From Anaerolineales bacterium (GTDB taxonomy: Bacteria; Chloroflexota; Anaerolineae; Anaerolineales; JABWBV01): 64,000 bases of DNA. Numbering within the stretch: position 1 is the first letter of the stretch; every line of letters begins with the position of its first letter. Made by a program: the position numbers and the translations under genes. The notes under the pieces are model-generated. The model was not told where the DNA came from and ran no database searches. It worked only from the letters and a program-made list of their open reading frames with translations. The stretch is from NCBI GenBank assembly GCA_020634875.1, contig JACKAX010000004.1, forward strand, positions 106,527 to 170,526, written 5' to 3'. Below are positions 16,785 to 26,300 of this stretch, in pieces.

Positions 16785-19658
16785 ATGACCCCTCACCAAT
16801 TTGTTCAAAAATGGAGCCAAATCTTACTCAATGAGATTGCGATGGCGCAATCGCATTTCAACGATGTCTGCGCGTTGATTGGGCACAAAACGCCCACCGA
16901 TGCCGACCCGACGGGGGAATTTTTCACGTTTGAGGCGTCGGTGCAGAAAGCGGGCGGCGGTGGGGGCCGGGCGGATGTCTGGTATAAGAGCAAATTCATT
17001 TGGGAATACAAAGGCGCACATGCCGACCTGGACAAAGCCTACCAACAACTTTTGCTTTACCGGGAATCGCTTGGCAATCCGCCGTTGTTGATTACTTCGG
17101 ACACGAAGCAAATTCTGATCCATACGAACTTCACAAACACCGTCAAAAAGGTTTACACAATCGATTTTGAGGCGATCCTGTCCGGGCAAGGGGTGGAACT
17201 GCTCCGCCGCGCTTTTCATGACCCGGAAAGTTTCCGCCCCGAGGAAACGCAGGAAGCGGTGACACGGGCAAGTGCCGATGCGTTTATCCGCGTGGCGCGC
17301 ACCTTGCAAGATTGGGCAAAAGCCGAGGGGCGTCAGGAAGACCCCGAACGCTTGGCGCATTTTCTGATCCGGTTGTTGTTTGCCTTGTTTGCCGAAGATA
17401 TGAAACTCTTGCCGGAGATGGTTTTTACCAAACTGGTGGAAGCGCACAAAGGCAATCCGGCAAATTTCCGCACCGCATTGCGCGGGTTGTTTTCGGCGAT
17501 GCGCGACGGGCAAATGTTTGGGTTTTATGCCATCCGGTATTTCAACGGCGGGTTATTTGATGACGATTATGTTCCCGACCTTCCTGGCGGAATTCTCCAC
17601 GATTTGGCGGAGGCGTGCCTGCAAAATTGGGCCAGCCTGGAACCTTCGATTTTCGGGACACTCTTTGAACGGGTCATTGATGAGAGCAAACGGGCACAAT
17701 TAGGCGCACATTACACCAGCAAGGACGATATTATGCTGATTGTCGAGCCGGTGTTGATGCAGCCGTTGCGGGAGGAATGGCAAGGCGTGCGGGCAAAGGT
17801 TTCAATGGAATTAAACCATTTAGGTAGGGGCGACGCATTGCGTCGCCCCTACGAGGCATTAAATGATTTCGCCACCAAACTCGCCAACGTCCGCATCCTC
17901 GATCCAGCGTGCGGGAGCGGCAATTTTTTGTACGTTGCCCTGCGTCAACTGCTCGATTTGCAAAAAGAAGTGATTGTTTTTGCCGGGCGCAATCATTTGC
18001 CTGAAATTCCCCTGACCGTCAGCCCGCATCAATTGTACGGCATCGAAATCAACCCCTACGCCCACGAACTCGCTCAAATTACCGTCTGGATTGGGTATTT
18101 ACAGTGGCGCTTGGAAAACGGGTTTGCCGAATTTCCTGACCCGGTTTTGCGCCCGCTCAAAAACATCGAAAACAAGGATGCCATCCTGGCGTATGATGCG
18201 GAAGGAAAGCCCGTAGAACCTGAATGGCCGGAAGTGGATGTAGTGATTGGGAATCCGCCGTTTTTGGGATCGAAAAAATTCTTAACCGAGTTTGAAGCAA
18301 GTTATGTTGAGAATTTGAGAAAAGTTTACAGTGAGCGAATGTCTGGCTTTACAGATTTAGTTGTTTACTGGTTTGAGTATGCGAGACTTCATCTAACAAG
18401 CAATAAAGTGAAAAGGGTAGGTTTATTAGCAACGAACTCAATTCGTACTCCCAGTAACAGGAAAGTTCTTGAACGAATAAAGGAAGTAGGGGAGATTTTC
18501 ATGGCTTGGTCTGATCGTGCCTGGATTCAAGACGGAGCTGCAGTTAGAGTATCTATGATTGCTTTTGATAATGGGAAAGAAACCAACAGAATTCTTGATG
18601 GCAAACACGTCAAGATTATTAATGCCGATCTTTCAGCAAGTGCTGATATTACTCAAGCAAAAACACTTCCAGAAAATTTAGGGTTTAGTTTTGTTGGTCC
18701 ACAAAAAGATGGTCCTTTGGATATTCCTGATACTTTAGCAAGAAAATTTTTAGCCTTAAAAAATGATTCGGGAAAAGAAAATTCTGAAGTTGTAAAACCT
18801 TACATCAATGGGAGTGACATAGTCCGAAATAATCGTTTTTATTGGATTATTGATTTTGAATCGCGAACTCTTGAAGAAGCAAAAGTATATGAGGCACCAT
18901 TTCAATATGTAGAGGAAAATCTAAAACCATTACGCAAAAATAATAGGGATAGACAACGTAGGGAGAATTGGTGGAGAATGGGACGCAGTGGAGGTGAATA
19001 TCGTACTGCTGTTCAAAATTTACCCAGGCAAATTTTGACTTGTTTAACAGCAAAACACCGGCTCTTTATTTGGGCCTCAACTGAGGCAATGCCTGCAAAT
19101 ACGGCAGTTGCTATTGCAAGGGATGACGATTATTTCTTTGGAGTTTTACAATCATCTTTGCATGAGATTTGGTCGATACGAAAAGGCACATCTTTGGGTG
19201 TAAGTACAGATCCTCGATATATTCCATCATCCACTTTTGAAACCTTCCCTTTCCCTTGGCCACCGGGCAAGGAACCATCCGAATCCCAGGATCCCCGCGT
19301 CTTTGCCATCGCCGAAGCCGCCCGCCAACTCGATGCGTTTCGCAATGCCTGGCTTTTCCCCCCTGAAAATGAAATCGGTGTAACGATTAGCGAATCCATG
19401 CTCAAGAAACGCACGCTGACTAATCTTTATAACGCGTTGACGGATTATCGCGAAAAGGTCAAAGGAAAACATCGGGATGTCAACGCGTGGTACGGCATGG
19501 TCAATGGAATTATTGGATTGGATGAAATCGAAACGCTCGATCATATTCACAATGAATTAGACCGCGCCGTTTTGTCGGCGTATGGTTGGCCGCATCATTT
19601 GAGCGATGAGGAGATTTTGGGGAGGTTGTTGGAGGAGAATTTGAGGAGGGCTGGGTAA
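16785..19658 (+). CDS. MmeI-like type IIG restriction-modification enzyme (fused nuclease + N6-adenine methyltransferase)
   Basis: The 957-aa protein has an N-terminal nuclease with D64-x9-E74-x-K76 (RADVWYKSKFIWEYKG), the spacing known for MmeI. A helical spacer follows, then an amino-methyltransferase domain with motif I DPACGSGNFLY (from 373) and motif IV NPPF (490-493). A target-recognition region (about 500-830) and an MmeI_C-like tail complete it. It would both methylate and cut DNA on one polypeptide. AAGGAT precedes the ATG. Two oddities: a 48-bp palindromic in-frame insertion (17810-17857) and a clearly AT-richer stretch covering the recognition region (about 18270-19240). Relics of a type I hsdS lie directly downstream. 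Confidence 0.9.
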   Translation: MTPHQFVQKWSQILLNEIAMAQSHFNDVCALIGHKTPTDADPTGEFFTFEASVQKAGGGGGRADVWYKSKFIWEYKGAHADLDKAYQQLLLYRESLGNPPLLITSDTKQILIHTNFTNTVKKVYTIDFEAILSGQGVELLRRAFHDPESFRPEETQEAVTRASADAFIRVARTLQDWAKAEGRQEDPERLAHFLIRLLFALFAEDMKLLPEMVFTKLVEAHKGNPANFRTALRGLFSAMRDGQMFGFYAIRYFNGGLFDDDYVPDLPGGILHDLAEACLQNWASLEPSIFGTLFERVIDESKRAQLGAHYTSKDDIMLIVEPVLMQPLREEWQGVRAKVSMELNHLGRGDALRRPYEALNDFATKLANVRILDPACGSGNFLYVALRQLLDLQKEVIVFAGRNHLPEIPLTVSPHQLYGIEINPYAHELAQITVWIGYLQWRLENGFAEFPDPVLRPLKNIENKDAILAYDAEGKPVEPEWPEVDVVIGNPPFLGSKKFLTEFEASYVENLRKVYSERMSGFTDLVVYWFEYARLHLTSNKVKRVGLLATNSIRTPSNRKVLERIKEVGEIFMAWSDRAWIQDGAAVRVSMIAFDNGKETNRILDGKHVKIINADLSASADITQAKTLPENLGFSFVGPQKDGPLDIPDTLARKFLALKNDSGKENSEVVKPYINGSDIVRNNRFYWIIDFESRTLEEAKVYEAPFQYVEENLKPLRKNNRDRQRRENWWRMGRSGGEYRTAVQNLPRQILTCLTAKHRLFIWASTEAMPANTAVAIARDDDYFFGVLQSSLHEIWSIRKGTSLGVSTDPRYIPSSTFETFPFPWPPGKEPSESQDPRVFAIAEAARQLDAFRNAWLFPPENEIGVTISESMLKKRTLTNLYNALTDYREKVKGKHRDVNAWYGMVNGIIGLDEIETLDHIHNELDRAVLSAYGWPHHLSDEEILGRLLEENLRRAG
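17810..17857. repeat. In-frame palindromic insertion within the type IIG gene
   Basis: GTAGGGGCGACGCA (17824-17837) and TGCGTCGCCCCTAC (17839-17852) are perfect arms about one base. ATTAAA occurs at 17810-17815 and again at 17858-17863, so the extra unit is 48 bp (16 codons) flanked by a target-site-like duplication. Without it the protein would read MELNDFATKL across the join. It encodes LGRGDALRRPYEA between the spacer and motif I. Confidence 0.7.
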
Positions 19659-19659
19659 A

Positions 19660-19713
19660 TTGGATGCGTTGATGCCGAGTATTTTGGATCGGACGTTTAA
19701 GGGAGAGTTGTGA
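19660..19713 (+). pseudogene. hsdS relic: C-terminal tail of a type I specificity subunit
   Basis: The 17 codons before TGA (19711-19713) read LDALMPSILDRTFKGEL, the near-invariant C-terminus of HsdS proteins. No start or upstream portion remains; the frame runs into the end of the type IIG gene. It is a gene remnant, not a translated gene. Confidence 0.65.
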
Positions 19714-19732
19714 TGTTTAATTTGGAGTTTAA

Positions 19733-20497
19733 ATGGAAATATTTAATGTTTTTTCAATAGCTGACTTTCTTGCTTATTTGTTCCCAGGTGTTTTAAGTCT
19801 CAGCGGGATTTATGCGATCTTGCTCATTACGCCACTGAAAAACTTTCTTCCGTCTCCAGGCGTAATTGGACTCGGAGGCTGGGCGGCTTTTCTTTTTCTT
19901 AGTTACATTACGGGTGTCTTGATTGCTACGGTTACGGATACTTTTTTCCGTGAACGCCCTAAGTCTTTGAGAAGAAAACAAAATAAAGGCAGTATCCAAA
20001 TTCACGACGAAAAATTAAAGGCAGAAGTTTTGGAAGCCTTTAACGAAACCATCCTTTCTCCAAAAGGGGGTGCGAATAAGAAAACAGATAGATCAAGTGC
20101 GCCCTCAGAATGGAATGAGTATTGCTATTATGTTTGTCGGTCCTTAGTAACAGAAGCCATGCCACGCGCCGCAGCAAACGGCTTGAGAGAAGGCGCATAT
20201 CGGCAATTGCGAATGAATCTGATAGGCTCAATATTGATTTGGGGCGTTGCGGGTGTTTTATGGGGATTGTTTCTGCTTATCCAACCTGGTTCTATATACA
20301 TAATAAACGGAAATAACGTGATTATCGCCAAAGGGTGGTCGGGTTCATTAGTTGCTTTATCCATATCCCTACCTATATATCTTGTGGCTAAGCTCGTAAC
20401 GATGATGGATAAGCATGAACGGCGAGAAGTACGAGAGATACTTACATCTTTTTTGGCGGGATACAAAACAGGTATATTTGATAAACGAGCAAAATGA
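19733..20497 (+). CDS. Unknown membrane protein downstream of the restriction gene
   Basis: A 254-aa protein, family not recognised. Hydrophobic segments at about 9-32, 45-68, 160-182 and 198-218 suggest four membrane helices, with a charged cytoplasmic loop (about 70-150, RRKQNKGS, PKGGANKKTDRSS) between the second and third. AT-rich and poor in rare-codon bias compared with neighbours, like the recognition region of the type IIG gene. It is bracketed by hsdS fragments, so it probably arrived with the restriction island. A defence role is possible but unproven. Confidence 0.7.
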   Translation: MEIFNVFSIADFLAYLFPGVLSLSGIYAILLITPLKNFLPSPGVIGLGGWAAFLFLSYITGVLIATVTDTFFRERPKSLRRKQNKGSIQIHDEKLKAEVLEAFNETILSPKGGANKKTDRSSAPSEWNEYCYYVCRSLVTEAMPRAAANGLREGAYRQLRMNLIGSILIWGVAGVLWGLFLLIQPGSIYIINGNNVIIAKGWSGSLVALSISLPIYLVAKLVTMMDKHERREVREILTSFLAGYKTGIFDKRAK

Positions 20498-20516
20498 AAC
20501 TCGCGTTTTTTCAACG

Positions 20517-20609
20517 CTTTTGCACAATGAACAGGTGCACATCATTGCTCATCTAGATGCCGTCCAGACAAAGGTGGATGAAGACCTTAAACGACGTGGA
20601 TATAACTGA
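20517..20609 (+). pseudogene. hsdS relic: conserved coiled-coil segment
   Basis: Codons ending at 20609 read LLHNEQVHIIAHLDAVQTKV followed by DEDLKRRG, which matches the LPLxEQxRIVAYLDxLQAKVDxLKR helix of HsdS subunits. The preceding codons in frame are a shadow of the membrane gene. In real HsdS proteins this helix precedes the LDRxFKGEL tail, but here it lies 0.8 kb after it, so the gene is rearranged debris or two separate copies. Confidence 0.5.
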
Positions 20610-20685
20610 TGGCGAGAAGCACATCCTCAAACCCTATTCCAAACATGGTTACTAATTCCCTAAATAATTGGCGGATACTTATTGC

Positions 20686-21321
20686 TTAATCCCAAGCATC
20701 TTCCCAACGTTCCCATTCCTCAAGTTCAGGGTCAAGATATTCTGTATGTATGTCTTCCTCGTACGCAAGTGTGAAAGGCTCCCTAGAAATAAATGGGTGA
20801 TTCCTAAGGATTTTTTCAATTTTATTTGTTTTTTGGGGAAATTCTTCTGCGATCTTTGTAAGGGACTGATATGCACCTTCTGCCATTGGGTTGTAATATT
20901 CTACAGTTTCTTGAATTTTTCGTCTCTTAACAACATATCTCACAATTCTAACAAAAGAATCATCATGTCTATCCCGAACATTTTTAGCTTCGGACACCTT
21001 ATATTCCTCCGATACCTCTCTGGAAATGCTACGGAGTTTTTTATATTTGGTTTTTAAAATTTTAGAAAGATAATTGATAGCATCTGGATAGGGAAAACTC
21101 GCGAAAAACTGTTCTAACCGGTTCTCAATCACAGAAGTACTTAATGGCAGTAAGGATGACCATAGAGCTGTATCATCTTGATTCCTCGATGTAATAACTT
21201 GCTTTGCGATGATAGGAAGTAAAGGGATATAGTCTCTTGATGTAGATAATGCTCTTAGTTCTTTCCCGTCTGAGGAAAAGGCTAAGCCTATCTGGAAAAG
21301 GTTGATCTTAATAATTTCCAT
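20686..21321 (-). CDS. Unknown soluble protein
   Basis: A 211-aa protein, not recognised. Starts MEIIKINLFQIGLAF, is basic in the middle (KTKYKKLRSISREV, VKRRKIQETVEYY) and ends in an acidic Trp-containing tail (EEWERWEDAWD). No signal peptide or membrane segment. AT-rich codon use like the adjacent restriction island. An AAGAAG motif lies just before the ATG. It ends facing the hsdS relic. Function open. Confidence 0.7.
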   Translation of the reverse strand: MEIIKINLFQIGLAFSSDGKELRALSTSRDYIPLLPIIAKQVITSRNQDDTALWSSLLPLSTSVIENRLEQFFASFPYPDAINYLSKILKTKYKKLRSISREVSEEYKVSEAKNVRDRHDDSFVRIVRYVVKRRKIQETVEYYNPMAEGAYQSLTKIAEEFPQKTNKIEKILRNHPFISREPFTLAYEEDIHTEYLDPELEEWERWEDAWD

Positions 21322-21506
21322 TTTTCTTCTTTAAAAATATTCAATGTTGTTGATTATATTATCTATGAAATCGAAAAATTTGCTTAAGAAACAATCTTGA
21401 ATATTTATTTTATCATCCGAATCTTCGGCGCCTCAATTAATTTTCATGGGAGTTGTTAAACAAGTAAGATGAGATTGAGTAATTTTGCTCATGTGTAGGC
21501 TCTGTG
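21322..21506. other. AT-rich intergenic stretch
   Basis: No gene or clear signal beyond runs of A/T; marks the right edge of the AT-rich island. Confidence 0.4.
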
Positions 21507-21542
21507 CCGGTGACAGTCACTTCGGAAAGTGACTGTCACCGG
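21507..21542. terminator. Palindromic repeat/terminator-like hairpin, GTGACAGTCAC family
   Basis: CCGGTGACAGTCACTT (21507-21522) and AAGTGACTGTCACCGG (21527-21542) form a perfect 16-bp stem with a 4-nt loop. It lies 44 nt downstream of the leftward 123-aa gene. No T-tract follows, so it is more a shared repeat than a classic terminator. Confidence 0.65.
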
Positions 21543-21586
21543 ATTTGCCAACTTTTTACAGATGAGCCAAGGTTTTTTAGTCTCTC

Positions 21587-21958
21587 CTACCAAAACCACC
21601 CCTCCACCATACTCACCAACACACTCATCCCCATCACCAAGGCCCCGCACGCCCCCACAAAAATCACCGCTTGATGGTTGTGGAAATAATCCTCCATCCA
21701 ACGCTTGAAACGCTCCTCTCGGTCAATCTGCCCAACAAATTCATTGTCATCCGAGCCATGAAATGTCGGCTGGTACATCCGCCCCATCAACGTGACATAT
21801 CCGACGCCTAACAGCATAATCGCCGCCCAGAAAAAACCATCACTGAACTGGCGTGAAGTCTCCCAACCCTGGTAAAACCCAAACAGCAGCACCCCAACTC
21901 CGTAAAGTACTGAAAAACCGAACACCTTGAGCAAAAAGAAAAAAATTTGCTTGATCAT
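21587..21958 (-). CDS. Small unknown membrane protein
   Basis: A 123-aa protein with hydrophobic segments at about 7-28, 42-58 and 95-117 and a hydrophilic loop rich in charged residues (about 63-92, HGSDDNEFVGQIDREER). Resembles DUF3899-type small membrane proteins in layout only. It starts 38 nt after the methyltransferase gene ends on the same strand, so the two are probably one transcript. Confidence 0.7.
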   Translation of the reverse strand: MIKQIFFFLLKVFGFSVLYGVGVLLFGFYQGWETSRQFSDGFFWAAIMLLGVGYVTLMGRMYQPTFHGSDDNEFVGQIDREERFKRWMEDYFHNHQAVIFVGACGALVMGMSVLVSMVEGWFW

Positions 21959-21996
21959 GGCGCACTCCGTTCTCAGAAACGCTTGCGCTGAGGGGC

Positions 21997-22839
21997 TTAC
22001 CGCTTTTTCCCCGTCACAAACCAGTTATGTGGTACCCCTGGCATTTCAGTGGGTAAAACGGGCAAGGTCCAGCGGCCAAAATTCGCGTCCGGCTGTCCGG
22101 CCTGCGTTAAGTTCACTTCCCATCCCAATTGGGCGAGATAATCTCTCGGATTGTCCAGCGTGCCCACCCACGGAGCACCGGACGCTGCCTGCATCGCTAC
22201 CCACGCCTTCGTGAGTGGGTGGGTAAGCATTTCCCCGTTGATGATGTCAAATCCCAGCCAGCTTCCCGGACAGGCCAGTTGTGAAACCGTTTCGAGTATG
22301 GCCCGGTTGTATTCATTGGGAAGATAAAACAAAAATCCCTCCAACAGCCAAACCGAAGGTTCCCCTGGCACAAAACCCGCGTCCGTGAGTGCAGTTTGCC
22401 AGGGGCCGGTCAAATCTTGCGCGATCACTTGCCGCGCACAGGTGGGGTGTGCCTCCAACGACCCCAAAATCGCTTCTTTATATGCGATGACTTCGGGCTG
22501 ATCCACTTCAAAATACCGCATTCCCTCCGGCCAGTGCAACCGGAACGCGCGGGTGTCTAACCCTGCCGCAAGCATCACTATCTGTCTCACGGACGTTTCT
22601 CGCGCAAGGCAGGCCAAAAAATCGTCAAAAAAACGGGTTCGCAAAACAATGGCAATTACTTTGTCGTCTGTTCGTTCTGCGAGCCAGGTTGCTCCTTTGT
22701 CTCCGCCCAACGCCGCTGCAAAAGGATCATAGAACAACGCATCGGGGCGTGCGCTTTCCCGCGCCCGGATGCTCGCCGTCCAATGTGCCGTTGCGGAAAG
22801 AGTAGATAATACCGAGTGGGAAGGATGAGATGTCATCAT
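21997..22839 (-). CDS. SAM-dependent methyltransferase, TIGR00027/LCM-like family
   Basis: A 280-aa protein with the family signatures: SALSATAHWTA-type start (LSTLSATAHWTASIRARES), FYDPFAAAL, VVxLAAGLDTRAFRL (here QIVMLAAGLDTRAFRL), YFEVDQPEVIAYK and WLLEGFLFYLP. These relatives of leucine carboxyl methyltransferase are common, and most have no known substrate. The start is ATG at 22839 or 22836. Cytoplasmic. Confidence 0.88.
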   Translation of the reverse strand: MMTSHPSHSVLSTLSATAHWTASIRARESARPDALFYDPFAAALGGDKGATWLAERTDDKVIAIVLRTRFFDDFLACLARETSVRQIVMLAAGLDTRAFRLHWPEGMRYFEVDQPEVIAYKEAILGSLEAHPTCARQVIAQDLTGPWQTALTDAGFVPGEPSVWLLEGFLFYLPNEYNRAILETVSQLACPGSWLGFDIINGEMLTHPLTKAWVAMQAASGAPWVGTLDNPRDYLAQLGWEVNLTQAGQPDANFGRWTLPVLPTEMPGVPHNWFVTGKKR

Positions 22840-23023
22840 GATATTTTCTCCATAAACTCGCCTGTGTAACCTGTTTCAACGGGTTTGTCAGGGGATGAAC
22901 GCCAATTCATCCCCTGTGGCATCTTGCAAAACATGAAATGGGGGGCCTTGAAAAGATTGCCCACCATACTTTTCTATTTTAGTCCCAATGGGAATATTTG
23001 GCATTCCCAGAATAAAAAATTAC

Positions 23024-23050
23024 GGTGGCACTTGTCAAGTACCTGTCACC
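23024..23050. repeat. Degenerate palindromic repeat
   Basis: GGTGGCACTTG followed by TCAAGTACCTGTCACC is a decayed hairpin related to the GTGAC/GTCAC family at 6528, 14252 and 21507. The surrounding 22840-23308 region shows no convincing gene; a 99-codon frame at 22885-23184 was not accepted. Confidence 0.45.
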
Positions 23051-23308
23051 TGACTGCTGGAAAGGGCGCGGTTTTCAAAAAGACCGAGATGAGCGGGGTC
23101 AATATGGATCATGCACAGGTGACGAAGGAGCAATTACAAGACGCGGTATTTTCCGACGCAAAAAAGCCCCAAGATAAAATCTGAACATCTCCTTTTCGCA
23201 AATAAAATCTGCGAAATCCTGTAAATCTGCGTACAATCCCTCCTTCGTATACTTCGTGGATCAACCAATTCCCATCGGCGGGACACTCTCGCTTTATAAT
23301 TCCCCCCG

Positions 23309-26300
23309 ATGTTCGTCCACCTTCACACCCACTCCTACTACTCCTTCCTCGATGGTGTCCCCTCCCCCCGTGCCCTCGCCGAAGCCGCCGCCCGCCACGG
23401 GATGCCCGCCCTCGCCCTCACCGACCATCACGGGCTAACCGGAGCCATCCCCTTTTACACCGCCTGCAAAGACCTCGGCGTCCAACCCATCCTCGGCCTG
23501 GAACTGACCGTCACGCACAAATGGGGAAACGGCAACCTCATTTTGCTCGCCGAAAACCTCGACGGATGGCGCAGTTTGTGCCGGTTGAGCAGCAGTTTGC
23601 AAACCGCGCCGCATCGTGACCCCGAACGCGGTCTCCCCCTCGAACGCCTCGCCCAAGACCCCGCCGGCTTGATTTGTTTGACTGGCGGCCCCCGCGGTCT
23701 CCTCGCCGAACTCCTCCATCGCAACCAACCCCAACAAGCCCAACACTTCCTCGCTCAACTCGCCGAAATATACGCCGCCCCCAACCAACTTTATATCGAA
23801 CTGCAAAATCACCGTCCCGCAGACCGCTTTTTAATCGAAGCCCTCGCCCAACTCGCCCGTCCGCACCAAATTCCCCTCGTCGCCACCCACAACGTCCATT
23901 TTCTCTCGCCGGAACAGGCCCCGCTCCAACATTTGCTCACCGCGATGCGGAAAAATGTCCCCGTCGCCTCGCTGTCCCCTTCATCTTCCGCCCCCGAAAC
24001 CGCCAGCTTCACCAGCGCAGATGACATGGCCGCGCGGTTCGCCGTTTACCCCGACGCGGTCGCTAACACCCTCGAAATCGCCGCCCGCTGTCAGGTGGAC
24101 CTCCCCCTCGGCATCCCCCACTATCCCGAACTCCCCCTGCCCCCTGGAAAAACCGCCCTGCAAGTCCTCCGTGACCGGGCCGAGCGCGGTGCCCAAAAAA
24201 TTTACCCCACCCCGCCCCCCGACCTCCAAACCCGTCTCGATCACGAACTCACCATCATCGGGAACCGCGGATACGCCCCACTCTTCCTCATTATGTCGGA
24301 AATTCTCGACTATGCCCGGCGGGAAGGCGTCCCCACCGCCTCGCGTGGCTCCGCGTCCTCGTCGCTGGTCGCCCACTGCCTTGGCATCACCACCCCCGAC
24401 CCGCTCCTGCACAACCTCTACTTTGAACGTTTCCTCAACCCCGCCCGCACCTCCCCGCCCGATATTGACACCGACCTCTGCTCCACCCGCCGCGAAAAAG
24501 TTCTCCGCCACGTCTACGAGCAGTACGGCGATGACCGCGTCGCCATGGTTGCCACCATCAACCGGTTTCGCGGGCGTTCGGCCTTGCGGGAAGTCGCCAA
24601 AGCATACGGTCTCTCCTCGAAGGACATCAAAACCCTGACCGACGACGTACCCTATCGCGGTTGGAACCCCCGCGGCCAGGACGAAGAAATTCCCTACGCC
24701 GACCTCCTCGCCCGCTTTCCTCAACACGCCGCCCTCTTCCGCGACGCCACCGCCCTGCAAGAATTCCCCCGCCACCTGTCCGTCCACCCCGGCGGCGTGG
24801 TCATTGCCCCCGGCCCGCTCACTGATCTCGTCCCGCTGCACCTCGCCAGCAAAGGGCTGGTCGTCACCCAATTTGACCTCGACGCCATCCAACAAATGGG
24901 TCTGGTGAAAATAGATTTACTCGGCACACGCGGCCTGAGTGTCCTGGGGGATGTCGCCGAACAGATTTATAGTTGGAACCGGCGCGAATACCGCACCCCC
25001 CTCGCCGTCCTTGACGCCATCCCCCAAAACGACCCCGAAACCGCTGAGCTTGTAGAAGCCACCCGCACGATTGGCTGTTTCCAAATTGAAAGCCCCGGGA
25101 TGCGAACCACCCTCCGCGAAGTCCGTGCCCGTTCCCCCCAAGATTTGCTCATCGCCCTCGCACTCTATCGTCCCGGCCCGATGACCGGCGGCCTGAAAGA
25201 CGCCTTCATCCGCCGTCACCTCGGCCAGGAAAAAATCCAATACCTCCACCCCGCCCTCGCCCCTCTCCTCGCCGACACCTACGGCGTCATCCTCTACCAG
25301 GAACAAGTCCTTCGCATCGCCAGCGGCCTCGCCGGACTTTCCCTCGCCGACGCCGATTTGCTCCGCCGCGCCATGTCCCACTTCGATCCGGGCGAAAAAA
25401 TGAAAACCCTCAAAGAAAACTTCATCCGGGGCGCGCTGGAAAAGAGCCGTGTCCCCCGCGAAACAGGCGAGCAGATTTGGGAACTCATGGCGGCTTTTGC
25501 CGGGTACGGATTTCCGAAAGCGCACGCTGCCAGTTATGCCCAAGTTGCGTGGCAATCGGCGTGGTGCAAAGCGCACTATCCCGCGGAGTTTATGGCCGCG
25601 GTGCTGGCAAATTGGGGTGGGTTTTATTCCCAACGTGTCTATTTAAATGAAGCCCGAAGGATGGGACTGGTCGTTCGTCCTCCCCACATCAACCACGCTG
25701 GCCCGGAATTCAAAGTTGCCTACCCAAAAGGTGAACCGGTTTTATACATGGGCCTAAACCAGGTGCGCGACCTCACCCGCCGCACCCAGGCCCGCATCCT
25801 ACAAAACCGTCCGTTTCCCACTCTCGAAGATTTCCTCACCCGCGTCGATCCGCGCCCGAAAGAAGTCGAAAATCTGATTCGCGTTGGTGGATTATCTGGC
25901 CTCGGCACGATTCCCGCGCTGCTGTCGCGCATCCAATCCGGTACATGGCACCACGCCCAACCGTTTCTCTTCGCCCTCGAACCGGACGCCCTGCCCACGG
26001 ACGAATGGCCCCTTGCCGACCGCATCCACGCCCAACAAGAAATCCTCGGCGCGAGCGTGGACGCCCATCTCCTCCAACTCCTCCCCCCCGAACGCCTCAC
26101 CGCCCTCGCCTCTACCTCCATCGAAGATGCTTTGGAAACACTGGAAGACCCCGACCCTCCTGACACCATCCGACTACTCGGCATCCGCCAAACCCTCCAA
26201 CGCTTCTTCACCGACGGCGAAATCCGCTACGTGTTGGAACTCGAAGACATGACCGGAATGCTCCCCGTCATTATTTCCCCCGATCTGCATCGCCGCGCGC

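Noticed and set aside
22885..23184. 99-codon open frame before dnaE
   Set aside because: Contains a degenerate palindromic repeat, has no recognisable domain and no ribosome site.
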